A stretch of 64,000 nucleotides of DNA from G963676655 sp963676655. GTDB lineage: Bacteria; Verrucomicrobiota; Lentisphaeria; Victivallales; Victivallaceae. The notes below the pieces were generated by a model, which was not told the DNA's origin, did no database searches, and worked only from the letters and a program-made list of their open reading frames with translations. The stretch spans positions 310,001-374,000 of the forward strand of contig CAXXKX010000002.1 in the NCBI GenBank assembly GCA_963676655.2, given 5' to 3'. Of the stretch, positions 52,061 to 60,343 are shown piece by piece (the first letter of the stretch is position 1; every line of letters begins with the position of its first letter). The position numbers and the translations under genes are program-made.

Positions 52061-53908
52061 TTATAAGTCAAGATTGAACTGTTCAAGTTCTATCCGGTTG
52101 ATATATTGTCGTTCTTGTTCAATAAGATCAATTGCATCATTGATTATTTTTGTATAATATTTTTTAAAAGCATATAGTACATTTTTGTATTGATAAATAG
52201 TAGTCATTGGTAATCTTCCCGTTTTCTCAAGTTTATCAAGCTCAGGTTTTGATAACACGCTAATCATTTTTTTTATAGGAACGGAGTCATTAATTATATC
52301 TAACATTGGATAATCGCGGAAATGATCAGGAAACACAAAACTAAGCGACCCAAATATAAAAGAATGCCTTAATGATATTATTTTTGAATGTTTTATTGAT
52401 ATCCCTACATCTAAAATAATTTTTAAAAATAATTCATTCGGAATATCATCAATAGTAATTTTAAAAACACGAGTGTTTTCAATTTTTATAAAGCCAAGCA
52501 TATATAAATATTTCAATAATAACGGAATTAAGAATTCTTTTGAAAAATTGAAGTGATCTATATTAATTAGAAATCTCATTTCTTGATTAAAGAAAGAGAG
52601 TTTTCTATCGTCATCCCTCATTTGCATGTAAAACTTACTAGATGTAATATCTGGAAGGTTTTTAATGTATAGTGCTGTATAAAATTCTTGAACACTTTTA
52701 TGAATAAAACTATATAGAGTGCCATCCTTCAAGACGAGACACGTAATTTTAACGATATCATTGAAATAATTTTGTGCCTGTTCTTTGGATACATCATTGA
52801 ACTCCAAGCTTTTTTCAATTGCCTCATGTAGTTCTCTTTTTGTAAATCGGTTGTGTTTATACATTTTTGTTTCAAAACAGAACCTTTCAAAAATTTTTTG
52901 AGCAAGAACATCTCCCATATTGGCAGAATATTCTCTTTTATAATTACTTTTGCTTTGACTGTCATGTTTTGAGTATAAGGCTTCAAATAAATCTTCATAG
53001 AATTTAGATAGTTGATTGGGTAGGCTTGACGTGTGTTGATAGCATATAAATACTAAAGAAACAAGTAGAGGAGTTTTAATTAATCCTTTTAATTCCCCTG
53101 AATTATTTTCAATATCCTTTATGATATTTTCAGCGATATCTCGTTCAAGAATCACTGCTAGTTTATTTATTAAGATTTTATATTCATCATTTTTTAGGTA
53201 GTCAAGCTTGACTGAATAAAATTTTGCTGATGATTCGATTGATTCATCAAACCTTGAAGTTATATAAAACTTTGATGTAATAAATATTGAAACGAGATGC
53301 TCTATTTCGCTTTGAACCCTTTGCTTTTCATCAGAAGGAACTTCGTCAAAAGCGTCAAGGAAAAATGCAAATGAAAAGCTAGCTCCAATTTCTTCAAAAG
53401 TGTTATCAGTGATTTTGATTTGGTTTACAGACAAAAATTTAACGATTTCGTCTTTTAGTGATTTATCTTTTTGTAGTCGATTTAGTTCAATGAATACTGG
53501 GATTGATTTGCCTTTAGCATACTCAGTATAACATAAATGCCTTAGAAATATTGATTTTCCTTGTCCACCAATTCCCTGAATTAGGACTTTCCCTTTTTCT
53601 CCAAAGCTTCTTGTTGATATTATTTTTTTTCTTTGTGTAGCCTTTGTTTTTGACTTATCTGATTGAATTATAACATGTGAATCACAATAAAAATCTTCAA
53701 CATTAATTTTATTAAAACGGTGCCATATTGTTTTTACCATTACAACTTCTTCAATATTCTTATATAGACTTGGAATTGATTTTTTGATTTTTGTTTTTTC
53801 AATCCTTCTTCTTGTTTTTCCAGATATAAATGAATACAAATCATTGATTGGACTCTTTATGGCTTCGCTGGCAGCTCCGAGTGCTAGAGATGTTCCTGAT
53901 GGTGGCAT
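52061..53908 (-). CDS. NACHT-family STAND NTPase (bacterial NLR-like)
   Basis: The 615-residue protein carries an NTPase core: Walker A GIGGQGKS (112-119), Walker B FFLDAFDE (182-189), the sensor stretch FYITSR (214-219) and the NACHT-end motif FIHKSVQEFYTALYI (401-415). The first ~100 residues are a short helical, basic region, and residues ~420-615 an all-helical C-terminal part with no LRR or TPR pattern. Bacterial NACHT proteins of this style are anti-phage sensors in studied cases. The ATG at 53908 has AAGGAG upstream. The gene is strikingly AT-rich and rich in Lys/Asn/Ile codons compared with its neighbours, a sign of transfer. No effector gene sits beside it. Confidence 0.88.
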   Translation of the reverse strand: MPPSGTSLALGAASEAIKSPINDLYSFISGKTRRRIEKTKIKKSIPSLYKNIEEVVMVKTIWHRFNKINVEDFYCDSHVIIQSDKSKTKATQRKKIISTRSFGEKGKVLIQGIGGQGKSIFLRHLCYTEYAKGKSIPVFIELNRLQKDKSLKDEIVKFLSVNQIKITDNTFEEIGASFSFAFFLDAFDEVPSDEKQRVQSEIEHLVSIFITSKFYITSRFDESIESSAKFYSVKLDYLKNDEYKILINKLAVILERDIAENIIKDIENNSGELKGLIKTPLLVSLVFICYQHTSSLPNQLSKFYEDLFEALYSKHDSQSKSNYKREYSANMGDVLAQKIFERFCFETKMYKHNRFTKRELHEAIEKSLEFNDVSKEQAQNYFNDIVKITCLVLKDGTLYSFIHKSVQEFYTALYIKNLPDITSSKFYMQMRDDDRKLSFFNQEMRFLINIDHFNFSKEFLIPLLLKYLYMLGFIKIENTRVFKITIDDIPNELFLKIILDVGISIKHSKIISLRHSFIFGSLSFVFPDHFRDYPMLDIINDSVPIKKMISVLSKPELDKLEKTGRLPMTTIYQYKNVLYAFKKYYTKIINDAIDLIEQERQYINRIELEQFNLDL

Positions 53909-53938
53909 ACTTGAACTCCTTGATGCATTATACAACAT

Positions 53939-54240
53939 TTTTTAAGATGATTGATGTAATATAATATACAAGTTAACCTGAAAAATCAAGATGTAATTGA
54001 CAATCAATGATGTTTTTGATGCGTTGCTATAATGTGAGAGCCGGCTTTGGGAGGGCAAATGGACAGTCACATAATGTAATATAGGTAATATCGGGGATCG
54101 AATATTAACGAAATTGATTATCTATAAGGAATAAGATAACAGGAATGACGTTTGCCGTTCAGAGGCCATATGGCTCCATTATTTACATACTTACTTTTCA
54201 ATATTCATTATTCCCTGCTCGATATTCGATATTCAAATAA
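53939..54240. other. intergenic region between NACHT gene and E2 terminator
   Basis: AT-rich; it holds ATATTCGATATTC-like short repeats near 54218-54236. No gene or RNA was recognised. Confidence 0.55.
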
Positions 54241-54270
54241 AAAAAGCCGCTTCGGAATGAAGCGGCTTTT
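54241..54270 (-). terminator. intrinsic terminator of the E1-E2 operon
   Basis: AAAAGCCGCTTC pairs with GAAGCGGCTTTT around a short GGAAT loop. On the minus strand it is followed by more T, and it lies 50 bases past the E2 stop. Two smaller hairpins (CCCGCGAAGCGGG and GTCGGTCGTACCGAC) lie between. Confidence 0.9.
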
Positions 54271-54320
54271 GTATTTGTATTCCCCGCGAAGCGGGTATAT
54301 CGCTGTCGGTCGTACCGACC

Positions 54321-55688
54321 TTAGATCATTGAGTTCCAGAGTTCGGAGTCTTCGATCTTGGCTTTGACCGCGTTGACGAATTCGGCTCCCATTGCGCCGT
54401 CGACGACACGGTGGTCGGCGCTCAGGGTCACTTTCATCATGGTGCGGATGACGATTTCGCCATCGACGACCACCGGAGTGGGCTGGCCGGACGCAACTGC
54501 CAGAATGGCGGCTTCGCCGGGGTTGATGATCGCGCCGAAAGCTTCGACGTTCATCATGCCCATGTTGGAGATCGTGAAAGAACCGCCCTGCATCTCGCTC
54601 GGCTGTAGTTTGCCGGTGCGGGCTTTTTCGGCGAATTCAGCGGTTTCCGCTTGAATCTCGTCCAGGTCTTTCTTATCGGTATTGCGGATAACCGGAACAA
54701 CCAGACCGTTGTCCACGCTGACCGCGACGCCGACATTGACTTTGCTTTTGCGTTTGACGGTGTTGCCGTCAGTCGAAGCGTTGACCATCGGGAATTCTTT
54801 CAGGGCCATAGCCACGGCTTTAACGACAAAGGCGTTGACGCTGATATTGATGCCCTGTTCCTTGAGCTGTTTACGCTTGGCGAAGACCGCGCCCAGGTCG
54901 ATGCTGACCGTCACATAAAAATGCGGGATCTGCTGTTTGGACTGGGTCAGACGCTGCGCGATGATCTTGCGCATGGTGGACATTTCTTCCGGTTTTTCCG
55001 CGACGGCGTCCCGGACGTCGGCCAGGGTTACCCGGCCGTTGTCGCCGGTGGCTTCGATCGCCAGCAGTTCGAGATCTTCGGTTTTAGCCAGATTAAAGGC
55101 GGCCGGGGTGATCTTCTTGTCCAGATAGCCTGAGGATTCCAGATAGGCTTTGACGTCGGCTTCGGTAACGCGACCGATATCGCCGCCGGTTCCGCCGATC
55201 TTGTCGAGGTCGATCAGGTAATCCTGGGCGAATTTACGGGCTCTTGGACTAGCTTTAGGCTTATGAGAAGCCGGAGCCGGAGCCGGGGAGGAAGAGGGTT
55301 CGAATCTAACTTCCTCCCGACGGTCCGGTCCGGACTTTTTCGGGGTTTCCGCTTTTGCCGGTGCAGCTTTTGGCGCCGGAGCGGCTTTTGGGGCCGGTTC
55401 CGGTTTCGGGGCAGGGGCGGCGGGCGCTTCGATCTCGGGGATCGCTTCGCCTTCTTCGCCGATTACCGCGGCAATGGTCATGACCGGGACTTCTTTGCCG
55501 GCCGGGACCAGAATTTTCAAAAGCTTACCTTCAAACTGCGATTCAACTTCCAGAACAGCCTTGTCGGTTTCGACTTCAAACAGGATATCGCCTTTTTTGA
55601 TATCGTCGCCTTCTTTGACTTTCCAGCTTTCAATGGTGACGGTCTCTTCGGACTGTCCCAGTTTCGGTATTGGTACTTTGGTTGCCAT
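54321..55688 (-). CDS. dihydrolipoyl acetyltransferase (E2) of the pyruvate dehydrogenase complex
   Basis: Transfers the acetyl group from lipoamide to CoA and forms the complex core. The 455-residue protein has one lipoyl domain (1-78, lipoyl Lys43 in ETDKAVLEV), a Pro/Ala linker, an E3-binding domain (ASPRARKFAQDYLIDLDKIG ... GRVTEADVKAYL), a second E3-binding-like segment (TPAAFNLAKTEDLELLAIEA ... GRVTLADVRDAV) and the catalytic acyltransferase domain (MRKIIAQRLTQS to the end, with HRVVDGAMGAEF carrying His and Asp). Two E3-binding-like segments are unusual. It follows E1 by 22 bases. The E3 gene is not in the window. Confidence 0.95.
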   Translation of the reverse strand: MATKVPIPKLGQSEETVTIESWKVKEGDDIKKGDILFEVETDKAVLEVESQFEGKLLKILVPAGKEVPVMTIAAVIGEEGEAIPEIEAPAAPAPKPEPAPKAAPAPKAAPAKAETPKKSGPDRREEVRFEPSSSPAPAPASHKPKASPRARKFAQDYLIDLDKIGGTGGDIGRVTEADVKAYLESSGYLDKKITPAAFNLAKTEDLELLAIEATGDNGRVTLADVRDAVAEKPEEMSTMRKIIAQRLTQSKQQIPHFYVTVSIDLGAVFAKRKQLKEQGINISVNAFVVKAVAMALKEFPMVNASTDGNTVKRKSKVNVGVAVSVDNGLVVPVIRNTDKKDLDEIQAETAEFAEKARTGKLQPSEMQGGSFTISNMGMMNVEAFGAIINPGEAAILAVASGQPTPVVVDGEIVIRTMMKVTLSADHRVVDGAMGAEFVNAVKAKIEDSELWNSMI

Positions 55689-55710
55689 AATATTTCTTCT
55701 CCCGTCCGAA

Positions 55711-58005
55711 TTACATCAATTTGCGGGCGACTGCGGCCATGTCTTCGGCGGTCGGCAGGAAAGCTTCTTCCAGCGTATAGGCCTGCGGGGCGATACCATT
55801 CTTGGCGCCGATCTTCATTACCGGGGCATCCAGGTAATCAAAACAGTTGGCGGTGACCTGAGAAACGATTTCGCCGGTGAAACTGCCGATGTCGACGCAC
55901 TGGCTGATCGCTACGCAGCGACCGGTCTTTTTAACTGACTCGAAAACGGTTTCCCAGTCGAACGGAACCAGGGTACGCGGGTCGATCAGTTCAACGCTGA
56001 TACCTTCAGCGGCCAGAATTTCAACCGCCTTTTTGGCGTCGGCAACCGCCGGGCCCCAGGCGACGAATGTGATGTCGGTACCTTCGGTAATGACATTGGC
56101 TTCACCAAACGGGATCAGGTATTCCTCTTCCGGAACAACGTCTTTTTCGTTGTACAGGAGCTGTCCTTCAACAAAGACGACCGGATTGTCATCGCGGATC
56201 GCAGTCTTGATCAGGCCCTTGGCATCATAAGCGTTGGAAGGATAAGCTACGTAAGTTCCGGGGATATGGGCGAACATGGATTCGAGCGACTGCGAGTGCT
56301 GACCGCCGTAACCTTTGCCGCCGCCGACGCTACAGCGAATTACCAGCGGAACGGTGGTTGAGGCGCCTGTCATATAATGCCATTTCGCGGCCTGGTTGGA
56401 AATCTGGTCGGAAGCCATCAGCGCGAAGTCCATATACATCAGTTCGGCTACCGGACGATAGTCGGTCATGGACATGCCGACGGCAGTACCGCAGATACAC
56501 GCTTCGGAGATCGGGGTGTTAAAGACCCGGTCGCGACCGAAGGTTTCGAGCAGGTTCTTGGACAACTTGAATGCGCCGCCGTAATCGGCCACGTCTTCAC
56601 CAAAGAGAACCACGCGTTTGTCACGGAGCATTTCTTCAAGGATACCTTCCTTGATCGCGTCACGATAGGTGACCATGCCGGCGTCATTGCGCTTGATTGT
56701 GGGAGGTTCGTTGATGACTTCAACTTTAGCGTATTGTTCAGGAACAGTATCGCTGAAGCTGTCGGTGTACATATATTTGATAACGTCTTCCGGGACGGGG
56801 TCCGGGGAGTCGGCGGCGCGACGTGCGGCACGGGCGTTACGGGCGGCGACTTTTTCTTCCAGTGCGACGACTGCTTTTTCAGTCGCGACCTTGTATTTGA
56901 TCAGTTCGGCGCGGAAATTCGGAACCGGGTCGACTTCTTTCCAGCGGGCTTCTTCTTCGCGGGTCCGGTATTCATTACGCGGATCGGAAAGACTGTGACC
57001 GTAGTAACGGTATGAATCTAGTTCCAGCAGAACCGGGCCTTTGCCTTCAGCGATGATCGCGTGAGCGCGTTTTACCGCGTCGCGAACCGCCAGCACATCC
57101 ATGCCGTTAACGACTTCGGCGTGCATATTGTCGTTGGAGAATCCGGCGGCGCGTTGCGCCAGGTAATCAACGCCGTTGACTTCGCCGTCGGCCCGGCCGG
57201 TCATACCGAAGTGGTTGTTTACGATACAGTAGATAACCGGCAGTCCGAATTTGGTCTGGGCGATTTCACCGGTGAATTGATGCTGGGCGGACCAGTTCAA
57301 TGATTCGAGAACAACGCCGTTTGAGTAAGCGCCGTCACCGGCGAAACAGCAAACAACGCGGTCTTTCTTGGTTTCGTCGATCCGGCAGGTCATGGCGGCG
57401 CCGGTGGCGATTGGAATACCGCCGCCCACGATAGCGTTCGCGCCAAGGTGACCGACGCGGAAGTCGGCAATGTGCATACCGCCGCCGCGGCCTTTACCGT
57501 AACCTTCTTCTTTACCGAAGAGTTCGGCGATAGTGCGGTAGACGTGGTCTTCCATGACGGCTTCCAGCAGGTCCGCGCCGGAGAGGTCGGAAAATTCGGG
57601 GCAGCGTTCTTTAAGCTGTTCATCGGTCATCCGGCGGATGGCGTGGAAACCTTTGGCGATTGAGTCGCCGTGACCGCGGTGGGTCGAAGTGATGTAGTCA
57701 GTGATATCAAGGGTGGAGCAAGCGCCGGAAGCGGTCGCTTCCTGACCGATCGACAAGTGAGTCGGGCCGCGGTATTCGTAATCGCTGATGATCTCGTAAG
57801 CGCCGGTACGGCATTTCAGGATCATTTCTTCAAATTCGCGAATGACCAGCATTGATTCGTAGATCTCAAGAGCTTCTTCTTTAGTGATGTTTTTAGCTTT
57901 CAGCTCATCACCCAGATCGCTCTGATACTGATAAGCCGGAATGCTTTTCAGTTTAATTGTTTTCTTTTTAAAAGTCGGAGTCAGATCGCTGTACCAGTTC
58001 GGCAT
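55711..58005 (-). CDS. pyruvate dehydrogenase E1, alpha and beta subunits fused
   Basis: Decarboxylates pyruvate with thiamine diphosphate and acetylates the lipoyl group of E2. The ~764-residue protein joins the alpha part (1-~430: HLSIGQEATASG, the TPP motif from GDGAYSNG to IVNNHFG, RYYGHSLSDP) and the beta part (~440-764: TYRDAIKEGILEEM, LFGEDVADYGGAFK, LVIRCSVGGGKGYGGQHSQS, ISQCVDIGSFTGEIVSQV) with a charged Ala/Arg linker. It starts at 58005 because AAAGGGA lies ahead of it; an ATG 18 bases upstream (58023) is also possible. It follows the DeoR gene by about 47 bases and precedes E2. Confidence 0.95.
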   Translation of the reverse strand: MPNWYSDLTPTFKKKTIKLKSIPAYQYQSDLGDELKAKNITKEEALEIYESMLVIREFEEMILKCRTGAYEIISDYEYRGPTHLSIGQEATASGACSTLDITDYITSTHRGHGDSIAKGFHAIRRMTDEQLKERCPEFSDLSGADLLEAVMEDHVYRTIAELFGKEEGYGKGRGGGMHIADFRVGHLGANAIVGGGIPIATGAAMTCRIDETKKDRVVCCFAGDGAYSNGVVLESLNWSAQHQFTGEIAQTKFGLPVIYCIVNNHFGMTGRADGEVNGVDYLAQRAAGFSNDNMHAEVVNGMDVLAVRDAVKRAHAIIAEGKGPVLLELDSYRYYGHSLSDPRNEYRTREEEARWKEVDPVPNFRAELIKYKVATEKAVVALEEKVAARNARAARRAADSPDPVPEDVIKYMYTDSFSDTVPEQYAKVEVINEPPTIKRNDAGMVTYRDAIKEGILEEMLRDKRVVLFGEDVADYGGAFKLSKNLLETFGRDRVFNTPISEACICGTAVGMSMTDYRPVAELMYMDFALMASDQISNQAAKWHYMTGASTTVPLVIRCSVGGGKGYGGQHSQSLESMFAHIPGTYVAYPSNAYDAKGLIKTAIRDDNPVVFVEGQLLYNEKDVVPEEEYLIPFGEANVITEGTDITFVAWGPAVADAKKAVEILAAEGISVELIDPRTLVPFDWETVFESVKKTGRCVAISQCVDIGSFTGEIVSQVTANCFDYLDAPVMKIGAKNGIAPQAYTLEEAFLPTAEDMAAVARKLM

Positions 58006-58052
58006 GTTTGCTATCCCTTTCATTTATGGTTGTTTCCGTTGTTTTGTTAAAG

Positions 58053-58823
58053 TTACTTTACGATTTCTATTCTCTTTTTCATAAGAGCTTTAACCGCCTC
58101 GGCTGAAATGCCGGGGTCGGTGATCAACACGTCAATGTCGCCGGTTTTGCCGCTGACGGCAAATGAAGGAGTGCCGATCTTACTGCTGTCAGCCAGCAGA
58201 AAAACTTTTTCGGCGCGGTTCATTACTATTTCCTTGGTATATGCTTCGTTCGGATCGGTCGTGGATATTCCGTCCTCTATGGTAAAACCTATTGTCCCCA
58301 TGAACGCTTTGCTGATACTGATTGATTCGATTATCTTGGAGGTCAAAGGGCCTACCAGGGTCCGGCTCAGGGAGCGGAATTCCCCGCCTACCAGAATCAG
58401 GTGATGCGAACTTTCCATCAGGGAGGAGGCGACAATCATCGAGTTTGTCACAATAGTCAGATTCCTGCGGCGTTCCAGCAGTTTGGCCAGACCGGCAACG
58501 GTACTGCCGCCATCAAGGTAGATAGTGTCGCCATCCTCGATAAACTCAAGCGCAGCTTCGGCGATATGCTTCTTCTCGATTGCGTGCAACGCGGATTTTT
58601 GATCGAAGACCGGTTCGGTCCGGGGAAATTTGACCCGCATCGCGCCGCCGTGTACCCGGCGGACTTTTCCTTGATCTTCCAATGAATCGAGGTCGCGACG
58701 GACAGTTGCTTCGGATACTCCAAGTTCTTCACTCAGTCCGACTATTGTTCGCATGCCCGCTCCCAACGCCTGTAAAATCAGCGTCTCACGTTCCTGCGGC
58801 AATAATTTTCTTTGTCCGTTCAT
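58053..58823 (-). CDS. DeoR-family transcriptional regulator
   Basis: The 256-residue protein has an N-terminal DeoR helix-turn-helix (RETLILQALGAGMRTIVGLS, then EELGVSEATVRRDLDSLE and KVRRVHGGAM). A sugar-phosphate isomerase-like sensor domain follows (GDTIYLDGGSTVAGLAKLLE; LTIVTNSMIVASSLM; VFLLADSSKIG). Such regulators are relieved by phosphorylated sugars. It is the first gene of the operon with pyruvate dehydrogenase E1 and E2, an uncommon partner for DeoR, so the complex is probably under sugar-phosphate control. The ATG at 58823 is the natural start (MNGQRKLLPQERE); a start 25 residues earlier is less likely. Repeats at 58832-58864 may be its operator. Confidence 0.92.
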   Translation of the reverse strand: MNGQRKLLPQERETLILQALGAGMRTIVGLSEELGVSEATVRRDLDSLEDQGKVRRVHGGAMRVKFPRTEPVFDQKSALHAIEKKHIAEAALEFIEDGDTIYLDGGSTVAGLAKLLERRRNLTIVTNSMIVASSLMESSHHLILVGGEFRSLSRTLVGPLTSKIIESISISKAFMGTIGFTIEDGISTTDPNEAYTKEIVMNRAEKVFLLADSSKIGTPSFAVSGKTGDIDVLITDPGISAEAVKALMKKRIEIVK

Positions 58824-58831
58824 TGCAAACT

Positions 58832-58864
58832 TTTGTTTATAATTGCTTAAAAATGTTTGTTTAT
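58832..58864 (-). promoter_or_regulatory. direct repeats upstream of the DeoR gene (candidate operator)
   Basis: TTTGTTTAT occurs at 58832-58840 and again at 58856-58864, each followed by TTGCTTA- or GCTTAC-like text. Repeated TTTGTTT words are typical of DeoR-family operators. The position just ahead of the gene suggests autoregulation. Confidence 0.5.
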
Positions 58865-59068
58865 GCTTACAATATATATGTTTTGAAAGTTTTTGCAAGT
58901 TTTTGAAAGAAAAATATTATTATTTTTTAATTTTTGCAAGATTAGGAGATTATTAATGCTGAATTTAACCACGAACAAACGAAAAAATTTTGATGTTCAA
59001 GGCAGGCTACTTCCGCAACCCGGTTTCGGTTATCAGGCCTGGGACAAGCTATGTCGCGGGCTATATTG

Positions 59069-59534
59069 GGAATGCGGTTTGATCTAACCGCTTTGGCGCA
59101 GTAGTATGTCAAATCACCATAAATGTTCCGCAACTTTGTTGAGGCCGCTATTACTCCGGCTGATAATTACCTTGCTTTATATGTCGCCCATTCAGGGCTT
59201 TAAGCATTGTTGCATAAATATTCATGTTAATAAATCGCGGTTATTGAACTTAAGTCGAAGTTCATAAAGCAATATAAAAATATGCATGACCGCATAAATG
59301 TTTTTTAACAGTTCCCGGGGTTCAATCGCTACGCTCAATCACCCCGCAAGGGTATGCACCCCCGTTAACAGGCTGCTGCTATGTGCCGCGCTTTCAGCGC
59401 TATTCAATAGATGCAATATGATTATTTGCCTGATTAATAACACCGGACCGTTCAGCTATGGCAAAATCTTGCCATGGATAAACTTTTTTGATCGGCGAAT
59501 TCCGCAGCAAAGCGGTTAAATCCAACCGCATTCC
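59069..59534 (-). mobile_element. MITE-like element, copy B with internal insertion (466 bases)
   Basis: The ends GGAATGCGGTTTGATCTAAC (59069) and, on the complement from 59534, GGAATGCGGTTGGATTTAAC are inverted. The internal TATGGCAAAATCTTGCCATG (59457-59476) and CCGCAACTTTGTTGAGG (59128-59144) match copy A in reverse orientation. About 280 extra bases in the middle include another repeat (59271-59295, shared with 26156) and a hairpin CGGGG...CCCCG near 59318-59345. This looks like an element that took another insertion. Confidence 0.7.
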
Positions 59535-59627
59535 AAAATGAAATGAAAAAGATATTCTCCGGACAGTTACATGCTCCAGCGTGCCGTTGGCCTCTCCGGC
59601 TTCGCCTCTGTTCTCATCTTCATTTCT

Positions 59628-59661
59628 AATTCGTAATTCGTAATTCATAATTCATAATTCC
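59628..59661. repeat. tandem TAATTCG/TAATTCA heptamers
   Basis: About five heptamer units in a row (two TAATTCG, two TAATTCA and a final TAATTC), between the MITE-like copy B and the following gene cluster. No function apparent. Confidence 0.8.
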
Positions 59662-59774
59662 CACTGGTTGACACTTTTTCTATCAGCAAAGACTTGTTTT
59701 TTTCGAGGCGTTTGTTGTGCTTCGGCAGGCTTTTTTATTAAACGAACACGGCAGTAGCCGGGAAAGGAATTGAA

Positions 59775-59870
59775 ATGTTTTGTTCAACATCAATTACCGG
59801 GAAACGTTTTAACGTTTCCGTAAGCATTAGAAATGTGGATTCAACAAGCGTTGAAGGAGGTGTGAAATGA
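59775..59870 (+). CDS. 31-residue small protein coupled to the next gene
   Basis: The ATG at 59775 has GGGAAAGGA 7 bases upstream. The frame reads MFCSTSITGKRFNVSVSIRN and ends in ...SVEGGVK with a stop that overlaps the next gene's ATG (ATGA). This coupling makes translation plausible. It has a beta-strand look and no known family. It could be the tail of a larger gene cut off by the element upstream. Confidence 0.45.
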   Translation: MFCSTSITGKRFNVSVSIRNVDSTSVEGGVK

Positions 59871-60286
59871 TTGGAATAACCAGAAATGTCGAGAACGCGG
59901 TAATCGGCGTTCTCGCAGCACAAACCGGATTGGAAAGCGTAGCGGTCATCAGCGGTAAAGACGCCCCCGCCCACGCCGTCTTTCCCCGGGTAGTGGTAAC
60001 CTGCAATCCAGGCAAAGCATTATTCCCGCCACTGCCGAAACCGATGTCCGCGGAACTTGAACTGCTTATTCAAACGGAGGAAAAAGTCGACACTGATGGC
60101 GAAAACTGCGAAGATTATGCTGATTGCGTATTCTCCGCGCTACAGGTTCCAGTCGGGGTTCCGGCTGTCAACGCCGCCTCAACAGAGATCAAACTTGACA
60201 AGCTGGAATTTGATGATCCGGAAGAAATTAAAGAGGGTTCTGGTATCGTGGAAATGGAACTAAACGCTGAATTATACGTCAGTTGA
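59867..60286 (+). CDS. unknown protein, possibly phage tail-terminator-like
   Basis: The 139-residue protein starts with a helix (MIGITRNVENAVIGVLAAQT), then strands (ESVAVISGKD, FPRVVVTC), an acidic central part and the closing IVEMELNAELYVS. The length and helix-strand layout recall phage minor tail/terminator proteins, but no motif proves it. AAGGAGG precedes the ATG. It follows the small gene at 59775 with a 4-base overlap and precedes the 60344 gene by 57 bases. Confidence 0.65.
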   Translation: MIGITRNVENAVIGVLAAQTGLESVAVISGKDAPAHAVFPRVVVTCNPGKALFPPLPKPMSAELELLIQTEEKVDTDGENCEDYADCVFSALQVPVGVPAVNAASTEIKLDKLEFDDPEEIKEGSGIVEMELNAELYVS

Positions 60287-60343
60287 GTGATAAACGGTCC
60301 CGGTCTTGAACCGGCCGGGACTATAGATAGAAGGAATGTCATA

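Noticed and set aside
52729..52998. Second minus-strand frame within the NACHT gene
   Set aside because: Overlaps the conserved NACHT coding frame and has no features of its own.
55290..55320. GGTTCGAATC resembling a tRNA T-loop
   Set aside because: Lies inside the E2 linker coding region with no acceptor or anticodon stem around it.
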